From Anoxybacillus thermarum (lineage in GTDB: Bacteria > Bacillota > Bacilli > Bacillales > Anoxybacillaceae), in NCBI RefSeq assembly GCF_000836725.1, contig NZ_JXTH01000009.1, positions 1-62,047 of the forward strand: DNA of 62,047 nt, read 5' to 3'. This document shows, piece by piece, positions 25,538 to 33,888 of the stretch. The position numbers and the translations under genes were made by a program. Below the pieces are notes generated by a model, which saw nothing but the letters and a program-made list of their open reading frames with translations, searched no databases and was not told where the DNA came from. Positions within the stretch are counted from its first letter, which is position 1. Each line of letters opens with the position of its first letter.

Positions 25538-25918
25538 ATGCAAAACGTGAATTTGGCTTACAAATTGATTTACCGTAAGGAAGCGGTAAAGTTTCTTGCT
25601 AAGCAAGAGAAAGAAGTACAAGAACGGATAGCTATAGCGTTAAAAGGATTGCTTCACATTCCTCCTCAAGAAGACATTAAAAAAATGAGACGACACAAGG
25701 TTTGTACCGTTTACGTGCTTGGCACATACCGCATTCTTTTCCGCATTGATCACCACGAGCAAATGATTTACATCGAGGAGATGTATATTGACTTCACTAT
25801 ATTAAATCATTATTGCGTTAATTCGATGTCATTTACTTCCTATATCGGGCATGCTATACTCACGAGGGAAGGTGAGAAGCATGCGAAAAAGAAGCAACAT
25901 AACAAATCCATTCGTTGA
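25538..25918 (+). CDS. RelE/ParE-type toxin-like protein, no antitoxin gene nearby
   Basis: 126 residues from ATG 25538 (GTG 25532 and 25535 are alternatives). Residues 5-87 resemble the RelE/ParE fold: LIYRKEAVKFLAKQEKEVQE, then VYVLGTYRILFRIDHHEQMI and YIEEMYID. Family members cleave mRNA on the ribosome or poison gyrase. The usual end would be near residue 88; the remaining 38 residues look unrelated and overlap the yvjA promoter/start region, suggesting a frameshift or lost stop. No antitoxin-sized gene precedes it, since a terminator lies 40 bases upstream. Function is uncertain. Confidence 0.6.
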   Translation: MQNVNLAYKLIYRKEAVKFLAKQEKEVQERIAIALKGLLHIPPQEDIKKMRRHKVCTVYVLGTYRILFRIDHHEQMIYIEEMYIDFTILNHYCVNSMSFTSYIGHAILTREGEKHAKKKQHNKSIR

Positions 25919-26741
25919 AAAAGTGCTAGAATACGTATATATTCTTGTCGGCTCGGCTGTTGTGGCTGTGTCATTCAATTTATTTTTACTTCCGAATCGC
26001 ATCGCATCAGGTGGGGTAAGCGGCATCAGTACAATTTTACATGCGACGCTTGGATGGCAGCCAGCATACGTACAATGGGCGCTTAACATTCCGCTATTTA
26101 TCGCAGGTGTGCTATTGCTCGGAAAGCAGTTTGGTGTAAAAACGTTAGTCGGTACCGCCTTTTTACCGTTTGTCGTTTATTTGACACATGACGTGGCGCC
26201 GGCAACGCACGATCCATTGCTTGGAGCATTATTTGGCGGCATCGGCGTCGGCGTAGGATTAGGCATCGTTTTTCGCGGTCGCGCATCGACAGGTGGAACT
26301 GATTTAGCTGCTCAAATTATTCATAAATATACAGGGTTATCGTTAGGGACGTGCGTCATTTTAATTGATGGCTTAATTGTTTTAACAGCAGCGTTTGTGT
26401 TTGATTTAGAACGGGCGCTATACGCATTAATTGCGTTATTTGTGACAAGTAAAACAATTGACTTTGTCCAAGTTGGTTTCGGCAATTCAAAAATGGCGAT
26501 GATTATTACAACAAAAGAAGAACAAGTGCGCGAAGCGATTTTGCATAAAATTGACCGCGGTGTGACAAAACTACATGCATACGGCGGATATACAGAAAAA
26601 GAGCGCACGCTACTCATGTGTGTTGTGGCACAAAGTGAGTTCACAAAATTGAAACAATTAGTGAAAACCATTGATCCGTCTGCATTTGTCGTCGTTATGG
26701 ATGCGGCGGAAGTGCTTGGTGAAGGATTTAAACGTGCCTAA
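25881..26741 (+). CDS. yvjA: YitT-family membrane protein
   Basis: 286 residues from ATG 25881 with RBS GGGAAGGTGAG; an upstream start at 25851 precedes this RBS. Five or so hydrophobic segments in the N-terminal DUF161 part (VYILVGSAVVAVSFNLFLL, GIGVGVGLGIVFRGRASTGG) are followed by a cytoplasmic DUF2179 domain (MAMIITTKEEQVREAIL, GVTKLHAYGGYTEKERTLL). The molecular function of the family is not established. The position between prfB and cccB is conserved with B. subtilis yvjA. Confidence 0.88.
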   Translation: MRKRSNITNPFVEKVLEYVYILVGSAVVAVSFNLFLLPNRIASGGVSGISTILHATLGWQPAYVQWALNIPLFIAGVLLLGKQFGVKTLVGTAFLPFVVYLTHDVAPATHDPLLGALFGGIGVGVGLGIVFRGRASTGGTDLAAQIIHKYTGLSLGTCVILIDGLIVLTAAFVFDLERALYALIALFVTSKTIDFVQVGFGNSKMAMIITTKEEQVREAILHKIDRGVTKLHAYGGYTEKERTLLMCVVAQSEFTKLKQLVKTIDPSAFVVVMDAAEVLGEGFKRA

Positions 26742-26757
26742 CGTAAAAACGATGCGA

Positions 26758-26763
26758 TATAAT
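26758..26763 (+). promoter_or_regulatory. possible -10 element of cccB
   Basis: TATAAT at 26758-26763 about 37 bases before the cccB start; the -35 region is weak (TGCCTA at 26735-26740). Confidence 0.4.
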
Positions 26764-26799
26764 AGAAGTGTATGAAAATGTTGACAAGGGGGATTTCGT

Positions 26800-27126
26800 A
26801 TGAAGAAAAAGCTACTTAGCTTATTTGCTGGCACAGCGATCGTGTTGGCGGCCTGTGGCGGTGGGGATAGCGCGAGCGAAAAACCAGCAAATGGCGGTGG
26901 GGACACAGCTTCAGCTGCAGAAGCCGTTTACAAAAAATCATGTGCAAGCTGCCACGGACAAAACTTGGAAGGTGGCGTTGGTCCTGCACTTGATAAAGTA
27001 GGCGGAAAATATTCACAGGACGAAATTAAAGATATTATCGCGAACGGTCGCGGCGGTATGCCAGGCGGTCTGCTCCAAGGCGACGATGTCGATAAAGTAG
27101 CGGAATGGTTAGCAGCCAAAAAGTAG
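26800..27126 (+). CDS. cccB: lipoprotein cytochrome c-551
   Basis: 108 residues. A lipoprotein signal peptide ends in the lipobox VLAAC with Cys19 as the lipidated residue. A Gly/Ser/Ala linker follows, then a small cytochrome c domain with CASCH at 48-52 binding haem covalently and a likely axial Met87 in GGMPGG. It is an extracytoplasmic membrane-anchored electron carrier, known to donate to cytochrome oxidases in bacilli. RBS AAGGGGG before ATG 26800. Confidence 0.95.
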   Translation: MKKKLLSLFAGTAIVLAACGGGDSASEKPANGGGDTASAAEAVYKKSCASCHGQNLEGGVGPALDKVGGKYSQDEIKDIIANGRGGMPGGLLQGDDVDKVAEWLAAKK

Positions 27127-27154
27127 GAGGATGCCAGTGGGAGCATCCTCTTTT
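27127..27154 (+). terminator. rho-independent terminator after cccB
   Basis: GAGGATGC (27127-27134) and GCATCCTC (27143-27150), then TTTT; overlaps the last base region of the cccB stop. Confidence 0.8.
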
Positions 27155-27217
27155 CATTTGTAACACTCTTGAAATATAACTGTAAATAAAATTCGCCCCC
27201 TTTTTTGTCGGAAATGA

Positions 27218-27226
27218 TGATATAAT
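27218..27226 (+). promoter_or_regulatory. extended -10 promoter candidate for ftsEX
   Basis: TGATATAAT at 27218-27226 is a perfect TGnTATAAT extended -10; no -35 at proper spacing is visible. It lies about 60 bases before the ftsE start. Confidence 0.5.
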
Positions 27227-27287
27227 GAACGAGGTAAGAATTTTGCAGGAATATGTAGAAAAACATCGAATACTTAGGTGGTTGCTT

Positions 27288-27974
27288 ATGATTGAAATGC
27301 AAGATGTATATAAAACGTATCCGAACGGAGTGATTGCATTAAATGGAATTTCTGTTCGTATTAAGCAAGGAGAATTTGTATATGTCGTCGGTCCGAGCGG
27401 CGCTGGGAAATCGACGTTTATTAAAATGATGTATCGCGAAGAAAAACCGACAAGCGGAAAAATTATGATTAACGGCGTGAACTTGGCGAATATCAAAGAC
27501 AGCAAAGTACCGTTGCTTCGTCGAAACATCGGAATCGTCTTTCAAGACTTTAAGCTTCTTCCAAAGTTAACCGTATATGAAAACGTCGCGTTTGCTTTGG
27601 AAGTTATTGAAGAATCGCCAAAAAACATTCGCAAGCGCGTCATGGAAGTGCTTGACTTAGTGCGGCTAAAACATAAAGCGCGCTTTTATCCAAACGAATT
27701 GTCGGGTGGAGAACAGCAGCGCGTGTCGATTGCGCGTTCGATCGTCAACAATCCGTCGATTGTCATTGCGGACGAACCGACAGGAAATTTGGATCCGGAT
27801 ACATCGTGGGAAATCATGGACATTTTCGAGCGCATTAACGATCGCGGAACAACGATTGTGATGGCAACGCATAACCGTGAAATTGTGAATACGATTCGTA
27901 AGCGGGTCATTGCGATTGAACGCGGGAAAATTGCGCGCGATGAAGTGAAGGGGGAATATGGCTATGAAACTTAA
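27288..27974 (+). CDS. ftsE: cell-division ABC transporter ATPase FtsE
   Basis: 228 residues from ATG 27288 (RBS TTAGGTGG); a start at 27225 lies at the promoter and is rejected. Walker A GPSGAGKSTFIKMM, ABC signature LSGGEQQRVSIARS, Walker B IVIADEPTGNLDPD. With FtsX it forms a mechanotransmitting complex that activates cell-wall hydrolases. The end overlaps ftsX by 11 bases. Confidence 0.97.
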   Translation: MIEMQDVYKTYPNGVIALNGISVRIKQGEFVYVVGPSGAGKSTFIKMMYREEKPTSGKIMINGVNLANIKDSKVPLLRRNIGIVFQDFKLLPKLTVYENVAFALEVIEESPKNIRKRVMEVLDLVRLKHKARFYPNELSGGEQQRVSIARSIVNNPSIVIADEPTGNLDPDTSWEIMDIFERINDRGTTIVMATHNREIVNTIRKRVIAIERGKIARDEVKGEYGYET

Positions 27975-28857
27975 CACCCTTCGCCGTCATTTTCGTGAAA
28001 GTTTAAAAAGTCTCGGACGAAACGGTTGGATGACGTTTGCGTCCATTAGTGCTGTCACGGTGACGCTCTTGCTTGTTGGTGTATTTCTCGTCATTATGCT
28101 CAACATTCAACATATAACGAAGCAAATTGAGCGCGACGTCGAAATTCGTGTGCACGTCGATTTAAGTGCGACAGAAGCAGATAAAGATGCGCTCAGAGCG
28201 AAGCTAGAAGCTCTTTCTGGCGTCGAAAAAGTAACGTATTCATCGAAAGACGAAGAATTGCAAAAGTTGATTGAAAGTTTCGGAGAAGACGGAAAGTCAT
28301 TCCGCTTATTTGAACAAGATAACCCGTTAAGCGACGTATTTATCGTGAAAGCGAAAAATCCGCTTGATACAGAAAAAATCGCAAAGCAAATTGAACCGTT
28401 GCCATCTGTCGGCAAAGTGAAATACGGAAAAGGGCAAATTGAAAAACTATTTGCTGCAACGAAAACGATTCGCAATATCGGATTAGCGCTTATTATCGGG
28501 TTGTTATTTACAGCGATGTTTCTCATCTCGAACACAATTAAAATTACGATTTTTGCCCGCCGTCGCGAAATTGAGATTATGAGATTAGTAGGGGCGACAA
28601 ACGGGTTTATTCGCTGGCCGTTTTTTCTTGAAGGGCTATGGCTTGGCATTTTCGGTTCGGTCATTCCGATCGCCATCGTTCTTTCCGCTTACTCGTACGT
28701 GTTTGACTTATTGTATCCGAAGTTGAAAAATACATTTTTTCAACTTCTCCCGTTTTATCCGTTTGCATGGCAGTTGGCAGCTGTGCTCGTTTTATTAGGA
28801 GCGTGCATCGGCATGTGGGGAAGCATGATGTCAGTGAGACGATTTTTAAAAGTATAG
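27964..28857 (+). CDS. ftsX: cell-division ABC transporter permease FtsX
   Basis: 297 residues from ATG 27964; ATG 27958 is also in frame but only four bases behind AAGGGG. Topology fits FtsX: a first membrane segment (AVTVTLLLVGVFLVIMLNI), a large extracellular loop (about 50-165), then three C-terminal segments. The segment NTIKITIFARRREIEIMRLV is a family hallmark. The extracellular loop should contact a peptidoglycan hydrolase, probably the product of the next gene. Confidence 0.96.
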   Translation: MKLNTLRRHFRESLKSLGRNGWMTFASISAVTVTLLLVGVFLVIMLNIQHITKQIERDVEIRVHVDLSATEADKDALRAKLEALSGVEKVTYSSKDEELQKLIESFGEDGKSFRLFEQDNPLSDVFIVKAKNPLDTEKIAKQIEPLPSVGKVKYGKGQIEKLFAATKTIRNIGLALIIGLLFTAMFLISNTIKITIFARRREIEIMRLVGATNGFIRWPFFLEGLWLGIFGSVIPIAIVLSAYSYVFDLLYPKLKNTFFQLLPFYPFAWQLAAVLVLLGACIGMWGSMMSVRRFLKV

Positions 28858-28876
28858 AAAGAGAGAGGGGTTTACG

Positions 28877-30130
28877 GTGCGAAACAGATGGGGAACGATC
28901 GTTGCAGTCGTGATGCTGTTTACAAGTGTTGCTGCGCCTGCATATGCGGTAACAAATCGCGACATTCAACAAAAGAAGCAAGAAATTAAAAGCGTGCAAC
29001 AAAAACAATCATCGCTTGAAAGTAAATTAGAGCAGTCGCAACAAGAAATTGAACGGTTAAAAGCAGAACAAGAAAAAGTAAATGCGGAAATCAAAAAGCT
29101 CGATTTGGCGGTAGAAGAAACGAGCGCCAACATTCGTGCGAAACAACAAAGCATAGAGGAAACGAAACAACAAATCATTGCGCTGAAAAAAGAAATTGAA
29201 GAAGTCGCTGCCCGCATTGAGCAACGCAATGAGTTGTTAAAAGAGCGGGCGCGCTCGCTGCAAGAAAGCGGTGGCATAGTCAGTTATTTAGACGTATTGC
29301 TTGGAGCGAAAAGTTTTAGCGACTTTATCGACCGAATGAGCGCAGTTGCGACCATTTTTGAAGCGGATCGTCAAATCATTAAAGAGCAAGAGGCAGATAA
29401 GGCGTTAAAACAAGCGAAAGAACAACAATTAAACAATAATCTAGTTAGCTTGCAAAAACAGCTAACGGAGCTTCAACAATTAAAACAGGCGTTGAACGGA
29501 CAAATTGCAGAAAAAGAAAAACTAATGGCGCAGTTAAAAGAAGAGCAAAAGCATGAAGAGGAAAAACAACTGGCTTTAGAAGAAGAAAAAGAGTTGCTTG
29601 AAAAACAAGAAGCGGCGATGAAAAATCAATTGCAACAAATGATTCGCCGCCAAAAAGAGCAGGAAGAAGCACGAAAACGGTCATTATCGAGCCGTGGCTC
29701 GTCAGACGTGGGCTTGCCGCCTGTGTCAGATGGGGCGTTTATGCGCCCGGCAAATGGGCCAATTACATCGACATTTGGACCTCGTTGGGGTGAATTTCAT
29801 TACGGCATTGACATCGGTAAACGCGGCGCTAGCGTTCCTGTCGTTGCGGCAGCTGATGGTTACGTGTATCGCTCATACTATTCATCAAGCTACGGAAACG
29901 TTATTTTTATCATGCATTACATTGATGGACAAGTATATACGACAGTATATGCTCATTTAGAATCACGTCTTGTTGGCGAAGGACAAAACGTCAGCAAAGG
30001 ACAAATGATCGGCTATATGGGCAACACCGGTCGTTCGTTCGGTGCGCACTTGCATTTTGAGTTGCATCGCGGTTCTTGGAACGCATCGAAATCAAATGCA
30101 GTAGACCCGCTAAAATATATTCCATTCTAA
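28877..30130 (+). CDS. secreted coiled-coil M23 peptidoglycan hydrolase
   Basis: 417 residues from GTG 28877 (RBS GAGAGAGGGG). A signal peptide ends at AYA (residue 24). Residues 25-250 are long coiled coil, very rich in Lys/Glu/Gln, resembling CwlO, PcsB and EnvC. Residues about 290-417 are an M23 metallopeptidase domain with ligands in HYGIDIG and AHLHFELHRG. Direct succession to ftsEX suggests that FtsEX controls it, as FtsEX controls EnvC or CwlO elsewhere; this is inference from synteny and architecture. Confidence 0.92.
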   Translation: MRNRWGTIVAVVMLFTSVAAPAYAVTNRDIQQKKQEIKSVQQKQSSLESKLEQSQQEIERLKAEQEKVNAEIKKLDLAVEETSANIRAKQQSIEETKQQIIALKKEIEEVAARIEQRNELLKERARSLQESGGIVSYLDVLLGAKSFSDFIDRMSAVATIFEADRQIIKEQEADKALKQAKEQQLNNNLVSLQKQLTELQQLKQALNGQIAEKEKLMAQLKEEQKHEEEKQLALEEEKELLEKQEAAMKNQLQQMIRRQKEQEEARKRSLSSRGSSDVGLPPVSDGAFMRPANGPITSTFGPRWGEFHYGIDIGKRGASVPVVAAADGYVYRSYYSSSYGNVIFIMHYIDGQVYTTVYAHLESRLVGEGQNVSKGQMIGYMGNTGRSFGAHLHFELHRGSWNASKSNAVDPLKYIPF

Positions 30131-30155
30131 AGCACAGCTTGTTTGCTGTGCTTTT
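30131..30155 (+). terminator. rho-independent terminator after the M23 hydrolase gene
   Basis: AGCACAGC (30131-30138) and GCTGTGCT (30145-30152), then TTTT. Confidence 0.8.
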
Positions 30156-30235
30156 ACGTATTGGTTGAGAAAGTGGCGCGATCGGTGTAAAATAAATACA
30201 TCTTTATCATAGTTATGAACGGTACAAGCTATTCA

Positions 30236-30276
30236 TATAATGAAAATAAACAGGCATCGCACACGGTGCGATGCCT
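30236..30276 (+). promoter_or_regulatory. TATAAT and leader hairpin of ctpB
   Basis: TATAAT at 30236-30241 is followed by a perfect 11-base stem, AGGCATCGCAC (30252-30262) with GTGCGATGCCT (30266-30276), three-base loop. No T-run follows beyond TTT. The hairpin would sit at the 5' end of the ctpB message and might stabilise or attenuate it. Confidence 0.5.
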
Positions 30277-30306
30277 TTCATGTATCGAAGGGTGAGGAGG
30301 CAAACA

Positions 30307-31743
30307 ATGAACAAAAAAACAATCGCAGCACTCATGGCTTTATCGATGTTGTTCGGTTCAGGGGTGACGTATGTCGGCATGCAGTCGCTTTCTTCCGATA
30401 CGTCAACGATGACGATCAATATCCCAACGACAACGGAGAAGCCAGCGAATGAAGAGCTTCAAAAAATCGAACAAGCATACAGCATGATTAAACAAAAATA
30501 CGTTCATGATGTCGATGACAAACAGCTTATTGACGGAGCCATTCAAGGAATGATTGCGACGTTAAAAGATCCGTATTCCGTTTATATGGATAAAGAAACA
30601 GCGGAACGATTTAACGAGTCGCTCGATTCTTCTTTTGAAGGAATTGGAGCGGAAGTAAGCATGGTTGACGGCAAAGTGACGATTGTTGCGCCGTTTAAAG
30701 GATCGCCTGCAGAAAAAGCCGGGCTTCGTCCGAACGATCAAATTATTAAAGTGAATGGCGAAAGTTTAGAAGGTCTTGATTTATATGAAGCGGTATTGAA
30801 AATTCGCGGCAAAAAAGGAACGGTCGCTCGCTTAGAAATCGTTCGACCGGGAGTAAGCGGCGTATTGACGATTGAAGTCGTGCGCGATGAAATTCCAATT
30901 GAAACGGTATATGCATCCATCAAACAAGCAAACGGCAAGCAAATCGGCTATATTGAAATTACATCGTTTGCGGAAAAAACGGCGGAAGATTTTAAAAAGA
31001 AGTTAGCAGAATTTGAGGAAAAAGGCGTCGCAGGGTTGATCATTGATGTACGTGGCAATCCGGGCGGCTACTTGCAAAGTGTGGAAGACATTTTAAAAGA
31101 GCTTGTGACAAAAGAAAAACCTTATGTACAAATTGAAGAGCGCGACGGCGATAAACAACGATTTTTCTCAAATATGACGAACAAAAAACCATATCCTATT
31201 ATCGTTTTAATCGATAACGGAAGCGCGTCGGCATCGGAAATTTTAGCGGCGGCGTTAAAAGAAGCGGGCGGGTATATGCTCGTTGGTGAAAAAACGTTTG
31301 GAAAAGGAACGGTTCAACAAGCGTTGCCAATGAATGACGGAAGCCATATTAAATTAACGTTATATAAGTGGCTGACCCCAAATGGAAATTGGATTCATGA
31401 AAAAGGAATTGAACCAGATGTCAAAGTGAAACAGCCTGACTTTTTCTATGCGCATCCGCTTCAAATCGACAAGCCTTTAGCATATGACATGAATAACGAA
31501 CAAGTGAAAAGCGCGCAACAAATGTTAAAAGGTCTCGGTTTTGATCCAGGGCGTGAAGACGGCTACTTTAGCAAACAAACAGAACAGGCCGTTCAAGCGT
31601 TCCAAAAAGCAAACGGATTACAAGCGACAGGGAAAATTGATAAGCAAACGGCTAATGTATTGCAAACAAAAGTGATGGAAGCAGTTCGCGACGAACGATA
31701 CGACGAACAATTGAAAAAAGCATTACAACTCATTGGAAAGTGA
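30307..31743 (+). CDS. ctpB: S41-family carboxy-terminal processing protease
   Basis: 478 residues from ATG 30307 (RBS GGTGAGGAGG); the frame extends to 30271 but that lies inside the leader hairpin. An N-terminal signal anchor (TIAALMALSMLFGSGVTYVG) is followed by a PDZ domain (VTIVAPFKGSPAEKAGLRPN) and the S41 core with nucleophile Ser in DNGSASASEILAAAL and the Lys of GEKTFGKGTVQ. A peptidoglycan-binding domain closes the protein (AQQMLKGLGFDPGREDGYFS). In B. subtilis CtpB acts in the sporulation signalling that activates sigma-K. Confidence 0.95.
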   Translation: MNKKTIAALMALSMLFGSGVTYVGMQSLSSDTSTMTINIPTTTEKPANEELQKIEQAYSMIKQKYVHDVDDKQLIDGAIQGMIATLKDPYSVYMDKETAERFNESLDSSFEGIGAEVSMVDGKVTIVAPFKGSPAEKAGLRPNDQIIKVNGESLEGLDLYEAVLKIRGKKGTVARLEIVRPGVSGVLTIEVVRDEIPIETVYASIKQANGKQIGYIEITSFAEKTAEDFKKKLAEFEEKGVAGLIIDVRGNPGGYLQSVEDILKELVTKEKPYVQIEERDGDKQRFFSNMTNKKPYPIIVLIDNGSASASEILAAALKEAGGYMLVGEKTFGKGTVQQALPMNDGSHIKLTLYKWLTPNGNWIHEKGIEPDVKVKQPDFFYAHPLQIDKPLAYDMNNEQVKSAQQMLKGLGFDPGREDGYFSKQTEQAVQAFQKANGLQATGKIDKQTANVLQTKVMEAVRDERYDEQLKKALQLIGK

Positions 31744-31746
31744 ACA

Positions 31747-31783
31747 AACTCCCCCTCGCCTTCATAGGCAGGGGGAGTTTTTA
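31747..31783. terminator. bidirectional terminator between ctpB and the racA-like gene
   Basis: CTCCCCCT (31749-31756) pairs with AGGGGGAG (31770-31777), extended by GCC/GGC, and is flanked by A and T tracts on both sides. Confidence 0.85.
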
Positions 31784-32209
31784 TAAAAAGAAGCTGATGA
31801 TGCCTCGTCGTTTTTGTTTTGTTGGTTGTTCGATGATCGGTTCGGTTTGTTTTTGCCGTTCAAGTTCAATAATGCGCTGTTCGAGCTGTTGGATATATTG
31901 GAGCATTTCTTCCATTTCGCGTCGATGTTGCAGCAATTGAAAAGAGACGACGTCATCTGCTTTTTGTTCTATTTTTCGCTCAAGTTCATCGAGACGTTGT
32001 TCTACTTCTTCCCATTCCACATGTTCTTTTTCTTCTTCATCCACGCCGAGAAATTTATATTTTTCTAATTGTTCGATCGCTTCGTTCGTAAATACATAAT
32101 GTCCTGCTTCATTTTTTGTGCACGGAATGTTATATTTTTTCACCCAGCGTTGCACCGTTTTTGTCGATACCCCAAGACGCTTCGCTACTGCGCTCGTTTT
32201 TAACTCCAT
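31781..32209 (-). CDS. racA: RacA-like MerR-type DNA-binding coiled-coil protein
   Basis: 142 residues on the minus strand, RBS AGGGGCG-like upstream. The N-terminal winged helix of the MerR type (KTSAVAKRLGVSTKTVQRWV, then NEAGHYVFTNEAIEQL) resembles B. subtilis RacA, which anchors the chromosome origin to the pole at sporulation through DivIVA. A charged coiled coil follows (residues 55-125), and the end is basic and hydrophobic (KQKRRGIISFFL). It is shorter than RacA of about 184 residues. It occupies the place of swrA in B. subtilis, between ctpB and minJ. A different MerR-like protein is possible. Confidence 0.62.
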   Translation of the reverse strand: MELKTSAVAKRLGVSTKTVQRWVKKYNIPCTKNEAGHYVFTNEAIEQLEKYKFLGVDEEEKEHVEWEEVEQRLDELERKIEQKADDVVSFQLLQHRREMEEMLQYIQQLEQRIIELERQKQTEPIIEQPTKQKRRGIISFFL

Positions 32210-32383
32210 CGTTTCACACGCCCCTTCCGATCATATATGAACAAACAGTTAGACACTTTTCATGAAATTCCTTGTTCGTTGACAAAACTAGTGTTCATTC
32301 GGCAAAGAAAGTGAATTTTCGTCAACCATAAACGTTTGAAATTTGTTACAATACAAAATAGACGATCGGAAAAAATGGAGATG

Positions 32384-33553
32384 ATGGAAATGGAATGGGG
32401 ATTGGCATGGCTGAAAGCGTTCGGAACGTTTTGGCTACAACCGTTATTATATTATGCGGTCATATTTGCTTGGTTTATCGGCTGGCGTCGCGTGCAACGA
32501 GAACGGCGAGATTTTCATACGCGCGTGTACCGAACATCGCGTGAGTGGCGTGCCCTTATTCGCTCGCGCAGCTGGTTCGCGCTCATTTTTTCAGTTGTGA
32601 CCGTTGGGGCTGGGGTTGTTCTCCCGAATGATACGCTCGTCTTTTGGGCAATGGTGACGATCGTATGCAGTTTGTTTATGCAGCTTCGATTGTTGTCGGC
32701 TGCATATGTCGGAAGCATCGTCATATTTACCGTTAGTTTTTTTGCGCAAACAGAGTGGACGCAGCCGTTTTTTGCGCGTTTTTTCCCACAGATCATAGAA
32801 ACGAATGTGACAGCTGTCGCGTTTCTGATCGGGTTGCTTTTGTTTATCGAAATGTGGCTCGTTCATCGGGAAGGAGCAGAGTTAAGTTCTCCTCGTCTTG
32901 TGACGAGTAAGCGAGGGCTTGTCATCGGTGAACAGTTCGTTCAGCGGCTTTGGCTTGTCCCGTTGCTTATCCCCGTACCGGGGGATGGCGTGCAATCGTT
33001 TGCGGCGTGGTGGCCAATCATTTCTGGTGGCGATACGTATTCGTTCGTGCTCGTTCCGTTTTTGCTTGGTTTTTCACAACGCGTGCAAATGGGATTACCT
33101 GTCCATTTAGCGAAATGGACGGCAAAGCGCATCGGTTGGTTAGCGTGTGTCGTTAGTTTATTGGCGATCGGTAGCTACTGGGTGAAGCCGCTCGCGATCG
33201 TTGCTGCAGTAGTAGCTATTTTATGGAGAGAATGGATCGTTTTATCCGCTAAGTTATATGAACAAAAATTTCCACCATATTTTACGAAGCGGGCGACGGG
33301 GCTTGTCATTTTAGGGGTGTTGCCAAACACGCCAGCGGATAAAATGGCGCTTTCAGTCGGGGAAGTGATCGTAAAGGTGAACGGCACACCAGTGGCGACG
33401 GAAAATGAGTTTTACGCGGCGTTGCAACAAAATCGAGCGTTTTGTAAGCTAGAAGTACTAAACGAAAGCGGGGAAGTTCGTTTTGCGCAAACGGCTTTAT
33501 TTGAAGGCGAACATCACGAACTCGGACTGTTATTCGTAAGAGATGAGGGATAG
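32384..33553 (+). CDS. minJ: MinJ-like polytopic PDZ protein
   Basis: 389 residues from ATG 32384; ATG 32375, 32381 and 32390 are also in frame, and GGAG at 32377-32380 best serves 32390. Multiple membrane segments occupy residues 10-290 (WLQPLLYYAVIFAWFIGW first), and a C-terminal cytoplasmic PDZ domain follows (ATGLVILGVLPNTPADKMAL, SVGEVIVKVNGTPV). MinJ links DivIVA to MinD/MinC to place the division septum. The order ctpB-minJ-csbA-uvrB supports the call. Confidence 0.88.
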   Translation: MEMEWGLAWLKAFGTFWLQPLLYYAVIFAWFIGWRRVQRERRDFHTRVYRTSREWRALIRSRSWFALIFSVVTVGAGVVLPNDTLVFWAMVTIVCSLFMQLRLLSAAYVGSIVIFTVSFFAQTEWTQPFFARFFPQIIETNVTAVAFLIGLLLFIEMWLVHREGAELSSPRLVTSKRGLVIGEQFVQRLWLVPLLIPVPGDGVQSFAAWWPIISGGDTYSFVLVPFLLGFSQRVQMGLPVHLAKWTAKRIGWLACVVSLLAIGSYWVKPLAIVAAVVAILWREWIVLSAKLYEQKFPPYFTKRATGLVILGVLPNTPADKMALSVGEVIVKVNGTPVATENEFYAALQQNRAFCKLEVLNESGEVRFAQTALFEGEHHELGLLFVRDEG

Positions 33554-33555
33554 AT

Positions 33556-33780
33556 ATGTGGTTTGTGTTAGCATTAATTGTACCAGCGTTGTTAGTCATT
33601 TTGTTTACGCGGGTGACGTATAACCATTATGTCGGTACGTTGCTTACTGTCGCATTGTTAGTGGCGTCATACGTGAAAGGATATACGGATCAGTTGTACG
33701 AAATTGTTGCAGATTTGGCGTCTCTCATTGTCGGATCTTTATATGCAAAACAAATGGTCGAGAAACAAAAACAATCGTAA
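33556..33780 (+). CDS. csbA: CsbA-family small membrane protein
   Basis: 74 residues, two to three membrane segments (FVLALIVPALLVILF, VGTLLTVALLVASYVKGY, ADLASLIVGSLYAKQMV). It matches CsbA in size and in position immediately before uvrBA. CsbA is a sigma-B-controlled protein of unknown function in B. subtilis. No clear sigma-B promoter is seen here; it follows minJ by two bases and is probably co-transcribed. Confidence 0.85.
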   Translation: MWFVLALIVPALLVILFTRVTYNHYVGTLLTVALLVASYVKGYTDQLYEIVADLASLIVGSLYAKQMVEKQKQS

Positions 33781-33805
33781 ACCTGTCCAAATGGGCAGGT
33801 TTTTT
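33781..33805 (+). terminator. rho-independent terminator after csbA
   Basis: ACCTGTCC (33781-33788) and GGGCAGGT (33793-33800), then TTTTTT. Confidence 0.8.
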
Positions 33806-33808
33806 CAT

Positions 33809-33858
33809 AGAATATTTGTTCGTATTTTTCGCTTTTCGTTTCATTTGTATGGTACAAT
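33809..33858 (+). promoter_or_regulatory. LexA-type SOS box and -10 element of uvrBA
   Basis: AGAATATTTGTTCG at 33809-33822 matches the B. subtilis LexA box CGAACNNNNGTTCG with a perfect right half and three of five in the left half. TACAAT at 33853-33858 is a likely -10. uvrBA is LexA-controlled in B. subtilis. Confidence 0.55.
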
Positions 33859-33888
33859 ATCAAGTAGAAATGAAGTGGAGGGACCGTT

